From positions 1 to 64,000 of the forward strand of contig WGME01000007.1 of assembly GCA_016125225.1 (NCBI GenBank): a stretch of DNA of 64,000 nt. Direction: 5' to 3'. Positions 1 through 10,051 of this stretch are shown here, piece by piece. Within the stretch, counting starts at the first letter, position 1. Each line of letters begins with the position of its first letter. The notes beneath the pieces are model-generated. The model saw nothing but the letters and a program-made list of their open reading frames with translations. It searched no databases and was not told the DNA's origin. The translations under genes and the position numbers were made by a program. The DNA comes from a bacterium (lineage in GTDB: Bacteria; Planctomycetota; Planctomycetia; Planctomycetales; Planctomycetaceae).

Positions 1-356
1 CAGGCGAGGGATTCAGAGACTCACTCGTAGCGAAGACTGTCGGTACCGACAGAGGTCCAACTCACGGCTGTGCCGCAGCGGGCAGGGTGAATGATATCGC
101 CTCAGCCCCAACCGTCAACCGTCCCGTCAAGAATTTTTGAAGGCTCAGTGAAATTCTTCTCATGCCAGCAACCGTATCTCGATAAACCCCAGAGAGTTGA
201 GTCACGACGGCTACGCTAGAGAGTGGTCCATTTCGCAAAAACGCGGAACATTTCGGGAATATCTTGGTCGCTGCGTGATCTCATCAAAAGTGATACAGCG
301 GCGACGTGGTCGCGGCTGCGAGTTTGATGTCTATGAATTCTCGAAAGATGCCCGAA
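1..356. other. Gene-free left edge
   Basis: No convincing coding region is seen before the small lipoprotein gene. The stretch holds a perfect 16-bp palindrome (37-52) and otherwise nothing recognisable. It is presumably a 5' regulatory region plus whatever gene end lies left of the window. Confidence 0.5.
37..52. promoter_or_regulatory. Perfect 16-bp palindrome, possible operator
   Basis: CTGTCGGTACCGACAG is fully self-complementary with no spacer, the form expected for a dimeric regulator's site. No adjacent promoter or gene start is seen, so its role is unassigned and it could be chance. Confidence 0.3.
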
Positions 357-605
357 ATGAAGAAGTACGCTGCCGCCGCTTTACTGTGTGCCATGGCTGT
401 TGGTTGCGGCCAACCCGCTCCTGCTCCGGCTCCTGAAACGCCAGCTCCTGAAATGTCGCACGCCGAACATGGCGAAATGAAGCCGGCCGAAGCTGCTCCG
501 GAACAACCTGCTGAGCCTGCTGCTCCTGCCGAAGCAGCTCCTGCTGAGCCCGCCCCCGCCGAACCGGCTCCTGCTGAGCCGACTCCTGAGGCCAAGCCTG
601 AATAA
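357..605 (+). CDS. Small Ala/Pro/Glu-rich lipoprotein
   Basis: An 82-residue protein of unknown function. The start at 357 is chosen because it begins directly with a signal peptide: Met-Lys-Lys, a hydrophobic Ala/Leu stretch, and a lipobox ending AVGC (Cys at residue 18), so the mature protein should be a lipid-anchored envelope protein. After the Cys the chain is low complexity, with tandem APAEP-type repeats and a short MSHAEHGEMK segment holding two His. Met at 348 is an alternative start. The gene is monocistronic, with a strong terminator 53 bp after the stop. Short Pro/Ala/Glu lipoproteins of this kind are common in planctomycetes, but no role can be given. Confidence 0.7.
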   Translation: MKKYAAAALLCAMAVGCGQPAPAPAPETPAPEMSHAEHGEMKPAEAAPEQPAEPAAPAEAAPAEPAPAEPAPAEPTPEAKPE

Positions 606-658
606 TGTTTGCCAGCTTGGACGTCAGGGCTTTGGCCCAGTCCACAAGCTTTCTCAGA

Positions 659-702
659 CCGGATAGTTCCCGACCAACAGGGAACTATCCGGTTTTTGTT
701 TT
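659..702 (+). terminator. Rho-independent terminator
   Basis: A perfect 13-bp stem (659-671 with 680-692), 8-nt loop, then TTTTTGTTTT. It ends the transcript of the small lipoprotein gene. Confidence 0.9.
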
Positions 703-792
703 GGAGATTTCTTCATCACCGGCTTGAGTGAAGACTCAATTCTGCGGCATCATGTGTGTGCCCGCGCTCTCCTTTAGCCCGGATTTCTGATC

Positions 793-1893
793 ATGCCGCA
801 AGCCCTGATTGGTGCGTCAAAAGCCGATCTGGACACTCCCGTCCTCTGTCTCGATGTCGAACAATTCGCCCGCAATGCGCAGCATATGGCCGAGGTTGTG
901 ACGTCCTCGAAAAAGCTGTGGCGCCCCCATTCCAAAGGACATAAATCCCCCGCAATTGCCTGGCATGAACAACGCCTCGGCGCGAAGGGTGTTACCTGTG
1001 CAAAGCTCGGTGAAGCGGAAGTCATGGCTGCGGCGGGTATCACGAATATCCTCGTCGCAAATGTCATTGCTGGAGAACGTAAGGCCGAGCGTTTGGCCGC
1101 CTTATGTCGCTGGTCCGACCCGACCATCTGCTGTGATCACTTCACCCAGGCCGAGCAGATTTCACAGGCCTGCCAGCGAGTCGGCACCCGCTGCCAAATT
1201 TTGGTGGACGTGAACATCGGGATGAACCGGACGGGCATCCGTCCCGGCAAAGATGCGGTGGAACTGGGGCAAGCGATCGATCAGCTGCCGGGCTTAACGC
1301 TCCTCGGCATCATGGGTTACGAAGGCCATCTCTTAAAAATTGCTGACACTGCGGAGAAAACCCGGCAGATCCGTGAGGCCATCAGCATTCTGGAAAACGT
1401 GCAGGGCATGTACCAGCGCAGTGGTTTGCGCTGCGATGTGGTCAGTGCTGGCGGTACGGGCTCGGTGCACATCACTTCGCAATGTCCTGCCGTGACTGAA
1501 CTTCAAGCGGGCGGCGGTATCTTTGGCGACCCATTCTATACCGGCAACTGCGGTCTCACGGGTTGCGAACCCGCATTGACGGTGCTGGCCACAGTCGTGA
1601 GTCGCCCCCATTTGCAGAGGGCGATTCTGGACGCGGGAAGGAAGACCGTGAATCCTGACCTGCAGATGCCTGTGTTGCGCGGTTATCCCGATGCGGAAAT
1701 CAAGTCGTTGAGTGCCGAGCATTGCACCATCGAACTGGGGCCGGAATCGCAAAATCTGCGAATCGGCGACCAGGTTGAACTGGTGGTGGGTTACGGCGAT
1801 CTCACCACCGTGTTGCACGATGATTTTTACGTGTTTCGCGGTGAGCGGCTGGAAGCGATTTGGCCCATCTCCGGTCGTGGTCGCCTGCAGTAG
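793..1893 (+). CDS. PLP-dependent D-threonine aldolase / D-serine dehydratase-like enzyme
   Basis: A 366-residue fold-type III PLP enzyme (alanine racemase N-terminal TIM barrel plus C-terminal beta domain) of the D-TA/DSD1 family, which cleaves or dehydrates D-3-hydroxy amino acids. The motif RPHSKGHK (residues 44-51) carries the expected PLP lysine, K48. The barrel contains the VNIGMNRTG segment, and the C-terminal domain ends in the typical WPISGRGR. At the divalent-metal site, where the family usually has His-x-Cys or His-x-Asp, this protein has Y334-G-D336. This may define a subfamily with altered metal use, and the substrate is therefore uncertain. It stands alone, with the large PQQ gene starting 90 bp downstream on the same strand. 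The ribosome-binding site is weak. Confidence 0.8.
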   Translation: MPQALIGASKADLDTPVLCLDVEQFARNAQHMAEVVTSSKKLWRPHSKGHKSPAIAWHEQRLGAKGVTCAKLGEAEVMAAAGITNILVANVIAGERKAERLAALCRWSDPTICCDHFTQAEQISQACQRVGTRCQILVDVNIGMNRTGIRPGKDAVELGQAIDQLPGLTLLGIMGYEGHLLKIADTAEKTRQIREAISILENVQGMYQRSGLRCDVVSAGGTGSVHITSQCPAVTELQAGGGIFGDPFYTGNCGLTGCEPALTVLATVVSRPHLQRAILDAGRKTVNPDLQMPVLRGYPDAEIKSLSAEHCTIELGPESQNLRIGDQVELVVGYGDLTTVLHDDFYVFRGERLEAIWPISGRGRLQ

Positions 1894-1983
1894 ACATCGC
1901 CGTCGCTCGACCAATCGCGGGGGGGGCATGCGAGGAAAACTTCAACCCAGAGAGACGAAGACGCTGTAGGGAAGAGGGAAAGA

Positions 1984-4900
1984 ATGACACGCATGCGTCT
2001 TACTTCGCTCATGGCCCTCGTTTTCTGTGGCCTTGTGTCACAAAGCCCGGCCCAATCTTCTACCGAAGCCAGCGTCGCCGGACTGCGATTGCCTGTCGAT
2101 CGGAGTTCTCAGGAACGCTATCAAACGGCTCTGAGAGCATTGGAGCAGGGCCAAATGGCGGAAGCGCTCGTGTGGCTTGAACGTTTGCGGAATGATGCCT
2201 TGGTCGCCACCACAGATGGTGCCGTCGCGGGGAATGTTTTGGCGGAACGGCTGATTGAGCAGGCGACTCCTACTCAACAGACGTTGTTACGGACCGGCAG
2301 CGACACTCAAGCACAACAGGTCTGGAACGACTGGCAAGCATCTCCTTCACTGGATGGCCTGAAAGCGTATCTCTGGCGGTACGGATCGACGGAAGCAGGA
2401 GTTCGCGCCTGGTGCCGTCTCGGTGCCTGGCTGATGGATGAGCGGGAGTTTCAGCAGGCAGAAATGGTGTGGCAACATGTCCTGCGACATCCTCGAGGCG
2501 GACAATCTGCAAAGGATCTTGCCGACCGTTGCCTGCAAGCATGTCAGATGGCGATTACTACGCAGGCCGAACCATCTGTGGGCAAGAACATACCCACTGC
2601 GGAACTCACTCGCCCGGGCTTGCGTCCCTTCAGTGAGCATTCGCTGAGTTTGCCGCCTCTCTTGCAGGATTCCTGGCGGAACTGGCTCAGTGAAATGGAA
2701 GCGCAAGGGACCGTTCCCTGGTCCGCGGCGCAGCCACTCATTGTGGGCAACCGAGTCATCGTTCGGCACAGCCTGGGGTATGCGGTGCTCGATGGAACAT
2801 CTCTGAAACCCCTCTGGCAGTTGTCGCTGGAAAACTGGGACTGGCTCCAGAATAACCCGGGTTATCTGGAGAATAACGGGTTCCGCCAAACCCTCTTCGA
2901 CCAGTTTGGCCGGAAACGGCTGAGTGATGGATTGATGCATGGTGCCAGCTCAGACGGACGGCAGTTGTTTGTCATTCTGCCGCGGAAGGAATCGCTGGAG
3001 CAGAGCACTCCTTTGGGGGCCTTTCCGAATCAGCAGGCTCGCGATGGGCAACTGGCTCCCTTGAATTATCTGGCCGCTTACGACCTGTCCACGGGGCAGC
3101 TCAATTGGCGTGTGGGAGGGGAATCGGCTGGCCCGACCTATCCCTTCGGCGATGTCTATTTCTGTAGTTTGCCTTGCGTCGTGGATGACCTTGCCTTTGT
3201 TCTGGGGCAACAGAAAACGGAGTTGCTGCTGTTTGCGATTCGCATCAAGCATGGCGATCTGGTGTGGAAGTTAACGCTCGGCGATGCACCTCGTACGTTG
3301 GCAGCTGACCCGGCTCGGCAACGCATCAACTGCCAGCCAACATGGCATGACGGGTTACTGTATTGCCCGACCGCAACAGGGGCCATGTTTGCCATTAACG
3401 TCGTGACCCAATCGGTCGATTGGGTCTATCGATATGAGTTGTCATCGCGTGAACGGGTACAAGCGGGACGGACCGAAAATACGTCGTTTCTGCGCGATGA
3501 CTGGTGGACCGGTTGGAAGCGACCGCAGCTTCAATTTCAAGGGGCTGTTGCCGTACTGACGTCTCCGGAATCCGACGAACTACATGGCATCGAAGCACAC
3601 TCGGGGCGTCTGCTCTGGAAGCAACCGCGTGGCCAGGGACTCGTGACATTCCCGGGGCTGGCGGGCCAGATTCTCGTGCAGGAGAAGTCGGCTGTCCGTG
3701 CGTATGACTGCCTCACGGGTCAACAGACCTGGCGAACCGTGCTCGATGAGTTTCTCGGTCATGGGGCCATTGTCGGCGAGTCGATCGTTTTGCCGATCAA
3801 AGAAGGGGCTTGCCAGGCAGTCCGTTTACAAGATGGTGTGGCCCTGGCCGTTGATTGGCCGGGGCGGGACCTGGGCCATCTGCAGCCGTTTGGTAAGTAC
3901 TGGCTGTCGACCTCATTCGACGCGCTGACGCTCTGGCCCGATATGACAGAAGATGAACCCGCCGCCGTTGCCAAAACCACGGACTCAACAGAGAAACCGT
4001 GGGACACCGCTTGCCGGCAGTTCTCACTCGGCCAATGGGCCGCGGCCTCAAAAACATTGAGTGGACAAAACGCAATCGATGCTGCGGAGCTTTCCCGGCT
4101 GATGGCCCGCGAACATCTTCGCCAGCAGACCACACAACATCAGACACTGCCCACCGGCAGTCATGCCGTGACAGAGCCGGCGATTCAGATGTTGGAAGAC
4201 CAACTGATGGAGGCCCAGAACCTATTGATTCAAGGTCGTCAGGACGAGGCCGTATCGCTGCTGTTACAAACGATTCAGTCGGCCCCTCGGCGTGGTGCGA
4301 TTCGGTTCGCGGGGCCGCAACGCTGGGTGCGTCCCGACCTCGCGGCCGTCGGGCTTTTGACTTCGCTCTGGGAACAAACGGGGCGGGCTAGTGGTTCCGT
4401 CGAACAACAACTGAAGCAACATTGGCAAAAGTCCGCTGCCAGTTCCGATCCCTTTGCCCTTCCGAAACTGGTCGACACATGCCAGCCCATGGCTTGGACC
4501 GATGAGCTTCTGGTGGCTGGGGGAGATGCGGCCTTTCTCGGGCAGCCCTTGCAGGCCCGCGAGTTGCGGTTGCTGAAGGCGGCTCAAACCGTGTCTGCAC
4601 CCGAGAACGTTGCCATCTGGGATGAACTGGTCCGTCAGATGCAACAGGCAGGATTCGAGCAGGACGCCGCAGACTATCGACGAGTGGCCCATCCAAAAAC
4701 TGCAATGCTTAGCCAACGGACTTGGCCGGAGCGACCGGTCGAGATTGAGCGCAAAAAGGAAAAGAACGACAATGTCCATTACTTCCCTGTTCCGTTGGAT
4801 CTGTCGTCGACCCCGTTTTTCGATCGTCTGGATGTCTCCATTGAACGCATGGGACGCCGGGTGCGGTTGGCGGGGGCTGGTCTGGCGGGGAGTTGGGAAA

Positions 4901-6141
4901 TCGCTTTGCCGCCTTCACCCTCGCCCTTTCGTCATTTGCAGCAACATGTGAATGGCTGGGGCCGTGGCCGCGTGCTGGTTCTGCGGGTGGGGTTTGAACT
5001 TTTTGGCCTCGCCCCGGTGGACGATCGCGGAGACCCGGCCGCCAAGGTGCTTTGGCATCTGGACTGCTTGAGTGGCACGACATTAAGCCCCGACCAACTG
5101 CGTCTCGATGTCATCCCCGCGGTGCCGGGTATTCGTGACGAAGAGTACCGTGTGATCGATCCCTTCGGCCGCGTGGTAGCCCAGGTGGGGCCGGTCTGTC
5201 CCGACTATCTTTGTTACACCGATAAAGGGCAATTGATTTCGATCGATCTTGCCACCGGCCTGCGTCGCTGGGTTCGTTCCGATCTTGACCCCGGCACAAC
5301 GGTGACAGGCAATGGCGAATACGTCTTCCTCTGTACGCCCGCTCTGGAACGCATCGAATGCCTGCGTGCTTGCGACGGGTCTACTTTGTCGGTTTCAAAA
5401 TTCTCGCTCGACTTGAGTCACACCCTGCGGCTGTCCGATGGCCTGATCTGGACTTTATCATCCACCCAACCGGCCAAGCTGAGTTGTCAGCGATTGTTGG
5501 ATCAGCAGGTCGTGTGGGAACAGCACCTTTCGCTCGGTTCCGCCGTGGCATTCCTCGATGACCAGCATCTCGCCTGGATAGAAACCAATGGCAACCTGAC
5601 GATTCTTGATGGTGACCTTGGCACACAACGGGCCACATTATCTCTACGAGATGTTCCCGCCGATATGGATCGTGTGGTGGCGTCGCGTGATGGTGACCTG
5701 TGGTTTCTGGCGGTTTCAACACGTGTCCCGCAACAGGCGGGGCTGCAGTTGCAGCAGTTGCGGAGTGGTTATCGTGCGGCGTTCATGACCGGCACTCTGG
5801 CCGCGATCGACCGCAATGCCCCCCGTGTTCTCTGGCAACGCACGCTCGATCGGGAACCCGTCGCAGCCGATCAACCGCGAGCCGTTCCGGTATTAATCCA
5901 GAACTATAAGTTGCCGTCACCCGATCTGCAGGCCGGGCAGATGACCGATGGACAAGTCCGGCTGATCGATAAGTATTCGGGGGCCGTGCTGTTCGATCAC
6001 CGCAGTCCCGACTTGCTGGGTTACGCTGCGCTCACGGCCGATCGTCATCGCGGTGTCATTCATCTGGCCCTGCAACATGAGACGGTGCAACTGTGGTATG
6101 CCCCACGCCCACCGGCTCCGGCCTTGCCTGACGAACCGTAA
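1984..6141 (+). CDS. Large secreted PQQ/BamB-like beta-propeller protein
   Basis: A 1385-residue protein with a Sec signal peptide (about residues 1-25, cleavage near SPAQS) and a good SD (AGAGGGAAAGA) just before the ATG. Residues about 35-200 look helical, TPR-like. From about 240 to 650 there are repeated PQQ/WD-like blades with the pattern A-x-D-x-x-T-G-x-x-x-W (for example AYDLSTGQLNW, IEAHSGRLLW, AYDCLTGQQTW). A helical linker (about 670-920) follows, then a second blade set (about 950-1370; SIDLATGLRRW, AIDRNAPRVLW). It is presumably a periplasmic or outer-membrane-associated scaffold rather than a quinoprotein enzyme, because no dehydrogenase active site or Cys-Cys pair was seen. It converges on smc with a 23-bp gap. 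The function is unknown; similar giant propellers are frequent in planctomycetes. Confidence 0.75.
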   Translation: MTRMRLTSLMALVFCGLVSQSPAQSSTEASVAGLRLPVDRSSQERYQTALRALEQGQMAEALVWLERLRNDALVATTDGAVAGNVLAERLIEQATPTQQTLLRTGSDTQAQQVWNDWQASPSLDGLKAYLWRYGSTEAGVRAWCRLGAWLMDEREFQQAEMVWQHVLRHPRGGQSAKDLADRCLQACQMAITTQAEPSVGKNIPTAELTRPGLRPFSEHSLSLPPLLQDSWRNWLSEMEAQGTVPWSAAQPLIVGNRVIVRHSLGYAVLDGTSLKPLWQLSLENWDWLQNNPGYLENNGFRQTLFDQFGRKRLSDGLMHGASSDGRQLFVILPRKESLEQSTPLGAFPNQQARDGQLAPLNYLAAYDLSTGQLNWRVGGESAGPTYPFGDVYFCSLPCVVDDLAFVLGQQKTELLLFAIRIKHGDLVWKLTLGDAPRTLAADPARQRINCQPTWHDGLLYCPTATGAMFAINVVTQSVDWVYRYELSSRERVQAGRTENTSFLRDDWWTGWKRPQLQFQGAVAVLTSPESDELHGIEAHSGRLLWKQPRGQGLVTFPGLAGQILVQEKSAVRAYDCLTGQQTWRTVLDEFLGHGAIVGESIVLPIKEGACQAVRLQDGVALAVDWPGRDLGHLQPFGKYWLSTSFDALTLWPDMTEDEPAAVAKTTDSTEKPWDTACRQFSLGQWAAASKTLSGQNAIDAAELSRLMAREHLRQQTTQHQTLPTGSHAVTEPAIQMLEDQLMEAQNLLIQGRQDEAVSLLLQTIQSAPRRGAIRFAGPQRWVRPDLAAVGLLTSLWEQTGRASGSVEQQLKQHWQKSAASSDPFALPKLVDTCQPMAWTDELLVAGGDAAFLGQPLQARELRLLKAAQTVSAPENVAIWDELVRQMQQAGFEQDAADYRRVAHPKTAMLSQRTWPERPVEIERKKEKNDNVHYFPVPLDLSSTPFFDRLDVSIERMGRRVRLAGAGLAGSWEIALPPSPSPFRHLQQHVNGWGRGRVLVLRVGFELFGLAPVDDRGDPAAKVLWHLDCLSGTTLSPDQLRLDVIPAVPGIRDEEYRVIDPFGRVVAQVGPVCPDYLCYTDKGQLISIDLATGLRRWVRSDLDPGTTVTGNGEYVFLCTPALERIECLRACDGSTLSVSKFSLDLSHTLRLSDGLIWTLSSTQPAKLSCQRLLDQQVVWEQHLSLGSAVAFLDDQHLAWIETNGNLTILDGDLGTQRATLSLRDVPADMDRVVASRDGDLWFLAVSTRVPQQAGLQLQQLRSGYRAAFMTGTLAAIDRNAPRVLWQRTLDREPVAADQPRAVPVLIQNYKLPSPDLQAGQMTDGQVRLIDKYSGAVLFDHRSPDLLGYAALTADRHRGVIHLALQHETVQLWYAPRPPAPALPDEP

Positions 6142-6164
6142 GTCTGAACCGCCGCTGTCCCATG

Positions 6165-9100
6165 TCATGCCGCAGCGGTTCGCCGGAAGTTGCCATCGTC
6201 GGTGATGTCATCAAACCGGACCGACATACGTTTCGACACTCCGGACTCTTCCATCGTGACACCATACAGCACATCCGCGACCAGCATGGATCGCTTGTGA
6301 TGGGTGATCATGATGAATTGCGTGGTGTTCTGGAATTCCCGTAACACGTTGGCAAAGCGGTCGACATTCGCCTCATCCAGTGCCGCATCGACTTCGTCCA
6401 AGATGCAGAACGGGCTGGGCTTGGCCTGGAAGATCGCCATGATCAAGGCGATCGCAGTCATCGTTTTTTCCCCGCCACTCAGCAGTGAGAGTCCACGCAA
6501 TTCCTTACCGGGAGGCCGCGCTGTAATTTCGATGCCACATTCCAGCATCTCTTCGGGGTCTTCCAGCAGGATATCGCCTTCTCCCCCGCCAAAGACTTTC
6601 CGGAACAGGTGCTGAAAATTCTTGCGGATGGTCTGAAACGTCTCGGCAAACATCCGCCGGCTTTCCTGATTCATGCGGCGAATGATGTCTTCCAAGGTCG
6701 CTTTGGCTTCCACCAGGTCCTGCAATTGCGTACTCAACTGCAGGAAGCGTTGTTCCAGTTGTTCAAGATCGTGCAGGCTGTCGGTGTTCACGCTCCCCAG
6801 CAATTTCAGCTTCCGCCGCACCCGCGCGACATGGGCCTCGATTTCTGGCCGAACATCCGTAAATCCTCGATCATCTTCCTGATGAGAGATGAGGTGCGGA
6901 TCGATCGGAATGGTATCCGGGGTTTCATCCGCCGTTGATCCCCCCTGTTCCTCGGCCGAGCGACTATGTGGTGAACCGGGGCGTGACTGCCGCCAGAGTT
7001 GCCAGGCCGACATGTCGGTTTCCGCCAGTTCCCCCAAAGAGACCTGGTACTCTTCCTGAATTCGTTCCGCGAGGGTTTCTAACGATTGACGCAGTTCGCG
7101 TGCACGAATCTCGTCGGCATGTTGACGATCCTGCAGTTCACGTCGTTCACGACGCAGCCGTTGTTCTTGCTCGACCAACCCAGCACGCTTCTGTCGCAAG
7201 GCATCGCTTGCCCGCTGACTCTGTTGCCGCTCCCATTGCAACGATTCGGAATCGACATAGTGTTCGCTCAGCAGAGCCCGCGAGTTGAGGATCTGCCGTA
7301 CAATTTGAGACTGTTTCTGCTCGGCTTCATTCAGGCGCTTCAGCCCTTCATCACGCTGAATCTTGCGTTGCTGCCTTTCATCAGCAAGCCGCTGCAATTC
7401 GGCCCGAGTTGACTTAACACGTTCCTGATGCTGCAAGAGATTAAGTCGCTTCGTCGATTTGCTTTGTTCCCATCCCAGAGCTTTGTCACGAGCGGCTGTC
7501 CAATCGGCTTCCGCCTGTTGCACATTCATTTCTGCGGTCGTGAGTCCCAACTGAACGGTTTCCAGATTGGCGAGCGCGGCTTGCTCAACTTCCTGCAAAC
7601 GCTCGGCTTCTGCATTCGCTGACTGACGCTGCCCGGATACCTGATCAACTTCCCGACGCGCCCGATCGACGGTCTGGTCTGCCTGCTTCCAGGCCGCCAT
7701 CGCTTCGGCTAATTCGTCGTTGAACGCGTCCAGTTGCTGCTTTTGCTGGTTGAGCGCCGCATCGGCGGCTTCTGCTTTCTGCTCCAAATCCAACGCGTCC
7801 GCTTCGCGCGTGGCCAGTTCTCGTTCCAGGCGAATCAAGTCGTTGCGAATTCGACGCAATTCGCTTTTGCGTGACAGCAACGAGGTTTCACTGCGGACGG
7901 TCCCGAACTGCAAAACGCCACAGGTATCAACCAGTTCCCCCTGCAAGGTCACAAACCGCAACGGCGTGCTGACCTTCAGCGAAAGTTCTACGGCCGTTGC
8001 TAAGTCGCGCACAATCCACGTGTCAGCAAGCAATGCCGCCGCGAGTCCCGTCACGCCATGTTCCGATGCGATCAGCCGATCCGCTCGCGTGACCACACCC
8101 GGAATGGTTGAGAGATCGACTGCTGCGGACGCCTGTGGCAAGAGGTGAAGCAACTGCGAACCTTGCCAGTGATCCGGGCAAGTTAGTTCTGAAAACTGCC
8201 TGGGAATTGCTACAAATCCAACGCGGCCCGTAAGCGTGACCAAGCCTTGCGCGAGATAATCGAGCAACGGCTGAAACTTGCTCAGCACGATCAATTGCGA
8301 ACGAGTTCCCAAGGCGACTTCGATCAAACCCGCGTGCTCCAGATCGACTTCCAGCAGGTCGGCGACACTGCCCAGAATGGTGTTCCAGGGCGCGTCCTGA
8401 GAATGCTTCGCGCGATGCAGCAATTCTTTCACGCCTAAACCGAGTCCGTCCTGCCGTAGTTCCAGATCTTCCAGCAGACTCCGTCGTGCCACGGCGGCGC
8501 TGCGGGCTTCTCGGAGTTCGGCAATCTGACGTCGCAGGCGCTCAAAATCACCGGCCAACGATTGTTGAACTTCCAGCCGTTCCCGATAGACAGTTTGCAA
8601 CTGATCAACATGCTGCTGGCGGATTTCGTACTCACGCAGCAAGGCGGTCCTGGTCTCTTCAGCACTCGCAAGTTCCGCCGTCAGATCTTGCCATTGAATC
8701 TCCAGACGCGACTGAGATTGTGCGAGCCCCGCTTGCTGTGCCTGAATGGCAATCAGATTCTGTTCGACCTGGCGACGTTGTTCGACGATGGCTGTCAATT
8801 CTTCGCGGCGCTGTTCGACGATGCGTTGGGCCGCCTGCACTTGCTCATGGGCGGCCAGCAGAAGCTCGTCCTGACTGTCGACCTGCAACTGTAGGGCGTG
8901 TTCGGCAGCCAGAACTTCCTGCAAACGCTCGGTCGCCTCTGCCATCTCGACCGCAATGCTGTGTTCTCGCTGCAGCAATTGCACTTGTTGCGGCCGCAAT
9001 CGCTGCAGTTCCGTATCGAGTTCGGCCAACCGAGATGATTGGAATTTCAGGCTGGCTTCCAGGCTCGCCAATTCTTCTCGATGCAATGACCAACGTCGCT

Positions 9101-9956
9101 CGACGCCACGGGCCTGTTGATCGATCTGCTGTAACTCCAGATCGAACGCGGCTTCGTGTGAATCGAAGTTCTGCTGCTCGGCACTCAAGGCTTCTAACCG
9201 AGCTGCGATGCCCGTCAACCGTCGATCGAGTTCCTGCAACTCGCCGTTGCGGTGACGGTAGTCATCCGCAGAAAGTCCCAACCACCACGTTTTCAGTTCG
9301 GTGCTGAGTTCGCGATATTTGACGGCCTTGGCCGCCTGCCCGCGAGTGGAATTCAGCCGGGCTTCCACTTCGTCGACAATGTCAGACAGCCGTTGCAGGT
9401 TTTGAGCGACGCGTTCGAGCTTTCGTTGAGCCTCAACACGACGCACGCGGAAACGGCTGATGCCGGCGGCTTCATCGAAAACATTCCGGCGTGCGGCGGG
9501 ATTCGTCTGCAGGATCTGATCGACACGGCCCTGCTCGATGATGCAGTATGCCGCATTCCCGGCCCCAGATCCCAGCAGTAAATCGCGCACATCCTTGAGA
9601 CGCGCGGGTTGTCGATTGATGAGATACTCGGCATCGCCACTGCGGTACAGCCGGCGGCCGATGACCACTTCGCTGTCATCAACCGGGAGAATCTTTTCGA
9701 CGTTATCGATCGTCAGAAAGGCTTCGGCGAAGGTACACGGCTTCCGTGATGACGACCCGTTAAAGATGACATCGGTCATCTCTTTGCCGCGGAGACTCTT
9801 GGCACTTTGATCGCCAAGAATCCATTTGAGCGCATCAACAACGTTGCTCTTACCGCTGCCGTTCGGGCCAACCACACCAGTAATACCGGCGGAAAAGTCA
9901 AAGCGCACGCGGTCTGCGAAGCTCTTAAAGCCGTAGATCTCCAACGACTTGAGCAT
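6165..9956 (-). CDS. smc: Chromosome segregation protein SMC
   Basis: A 1263-residue SMC ATPase that forms the DNA-entrapping dimer of bacterial condensin. Walker A GPNGSGKS lies at 30-37, followed by N-terminal head motifs ([18 protein letters not shown]). Long heptad coiled coils run from about 165 to 500 and 660 to 1010, around a hinge at about 505-655. The C-terminal head has the signature LSGGEK (1159-1164) and Walker B ending DEVDAALD (from about 1186). The start at 9956 gives the canonical [13 protein letters not shown] with an AAGG ribosome-binding site; an in-frame upstream ATG would add 13 unconserved residues. A Ser/Pro/Glu-rich insert (about residues 1010-1040) sits late in the second coiled coil. 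The upstream same-strand neighbour is the FlgI-like gene, 95 bp away. scpA and scpB are not in the window. Confidence 0.95.
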   Translation of the reverse strand: MLKSLEIYGFKSFADRVRFDFSAGITGVVGPNGSGKSNVVDALKWILGDQSAKSLRGKEMTDVIFNGSSSRKPCTFAEAFLTIDNVEKILPVDDSEVVIGRRLYRSGDAEYLINRQPARLKDVRDLLLGSGAGNAAYCIIEQGRVDQILQTNPAARRNVFDEAAGISRFRVRRVEAQRKLERVAQNLQRLSDIVDEVEARLNSTRGQAAKAVKYRELSTELKTWWLGLSADDYRHRNGELQELDRRLTGIAARLEALSAEQQNFDSHEAAFDLELQQIDQQARGVERRWSLHREELASLEASLKFQSSRLAELDTELQRLRPQQVQLLQREHSIAVEMAEATERLQEVLAAEHALQLQVDSQDELLLAAHEQVQAAQRIVEQRREELTAIVEQRRQVEQNLIAIQAQQAGLAQSQSRLEIQWQDLTAELASAEETRTALLREYEIRQQHVDQLQTVYRERLEVQQSLAGDFERLRRQIAELREARSAAVARRSLLEDLELRQDGLGLGVKELLHRAKHSQDAPWNTILGSVADLLEVDLEHAGLIEVALGTRSQLIVLSKFQPLLDYLAQGLVTLTGRVGFVAIPRQFSELTCPDHWQGSQLLHLLPQASAAVDLSTIPGVVTRADRLIASEHGVTGLAAALLADTWIVRDLATAVELSLKVSTPLRFVTLQGELVDTCGVLQFGTVRSETSLLSRKSELRRIRNDLIRLERELATREADALDLEQKAEAADAALNQQKQQLDAFNDELAEAMAAWKQADQTVDRARREVDQVSGQRQSANAEAERLQEVEQAALANLETVQLGLTTAEMNVQQAEADWTAARDKALGWEQSKSTKRLNLLQHQERVKSTRAELQRLADERQQRKIQRDEGLKRLNEAEQKQSQIVRQILNSRALLSEHYVDSESLQWERQQSQRASDALRQKRAGLVEQEQRLRRERRELQDRQHADEIRARELRQSLETLAERIQEEYQVSLGELAETDMSAWQLWRQSRPGSPHSRSAEEQGGSTADETPDTIPIDPHLISHQEDDRGFTDVRPEIEAHVARVRRKLKLLGSVNTDSLHDLEQLEQRFLQLSTQLQDLVEAKATLEDIIRRMNQESRRMFAETFQTIRKNFQHLFRKVFGGGEGDILLEDPEEMLECGIEITARPPGKELRGLSLLSGGEKTMTAIALIMAIFQAKPSPFCILDEVDAALDEANVDRFANVLREFQNTTQFIMITHHKRSMLVADVLYGVTMEESGVSKRMSVRFDDITDDGNFRRTAAA

Positions 9957-10051
9957 CGCTCGACCTTCAGGCACCCGCTGACTGCAACGGGACAACTTGG
10001 AAGATGTTGCGGACCACCCGAGGCGGCATCCGCTTCTGCAACTTGATAACG

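Noticed and set aside
8486-9307. Plus-strand open frame inside smc
   Set aside because: Composition is Arg/Pro/Ser-rich, with no motif; it lies opposite the smc coiled coil.
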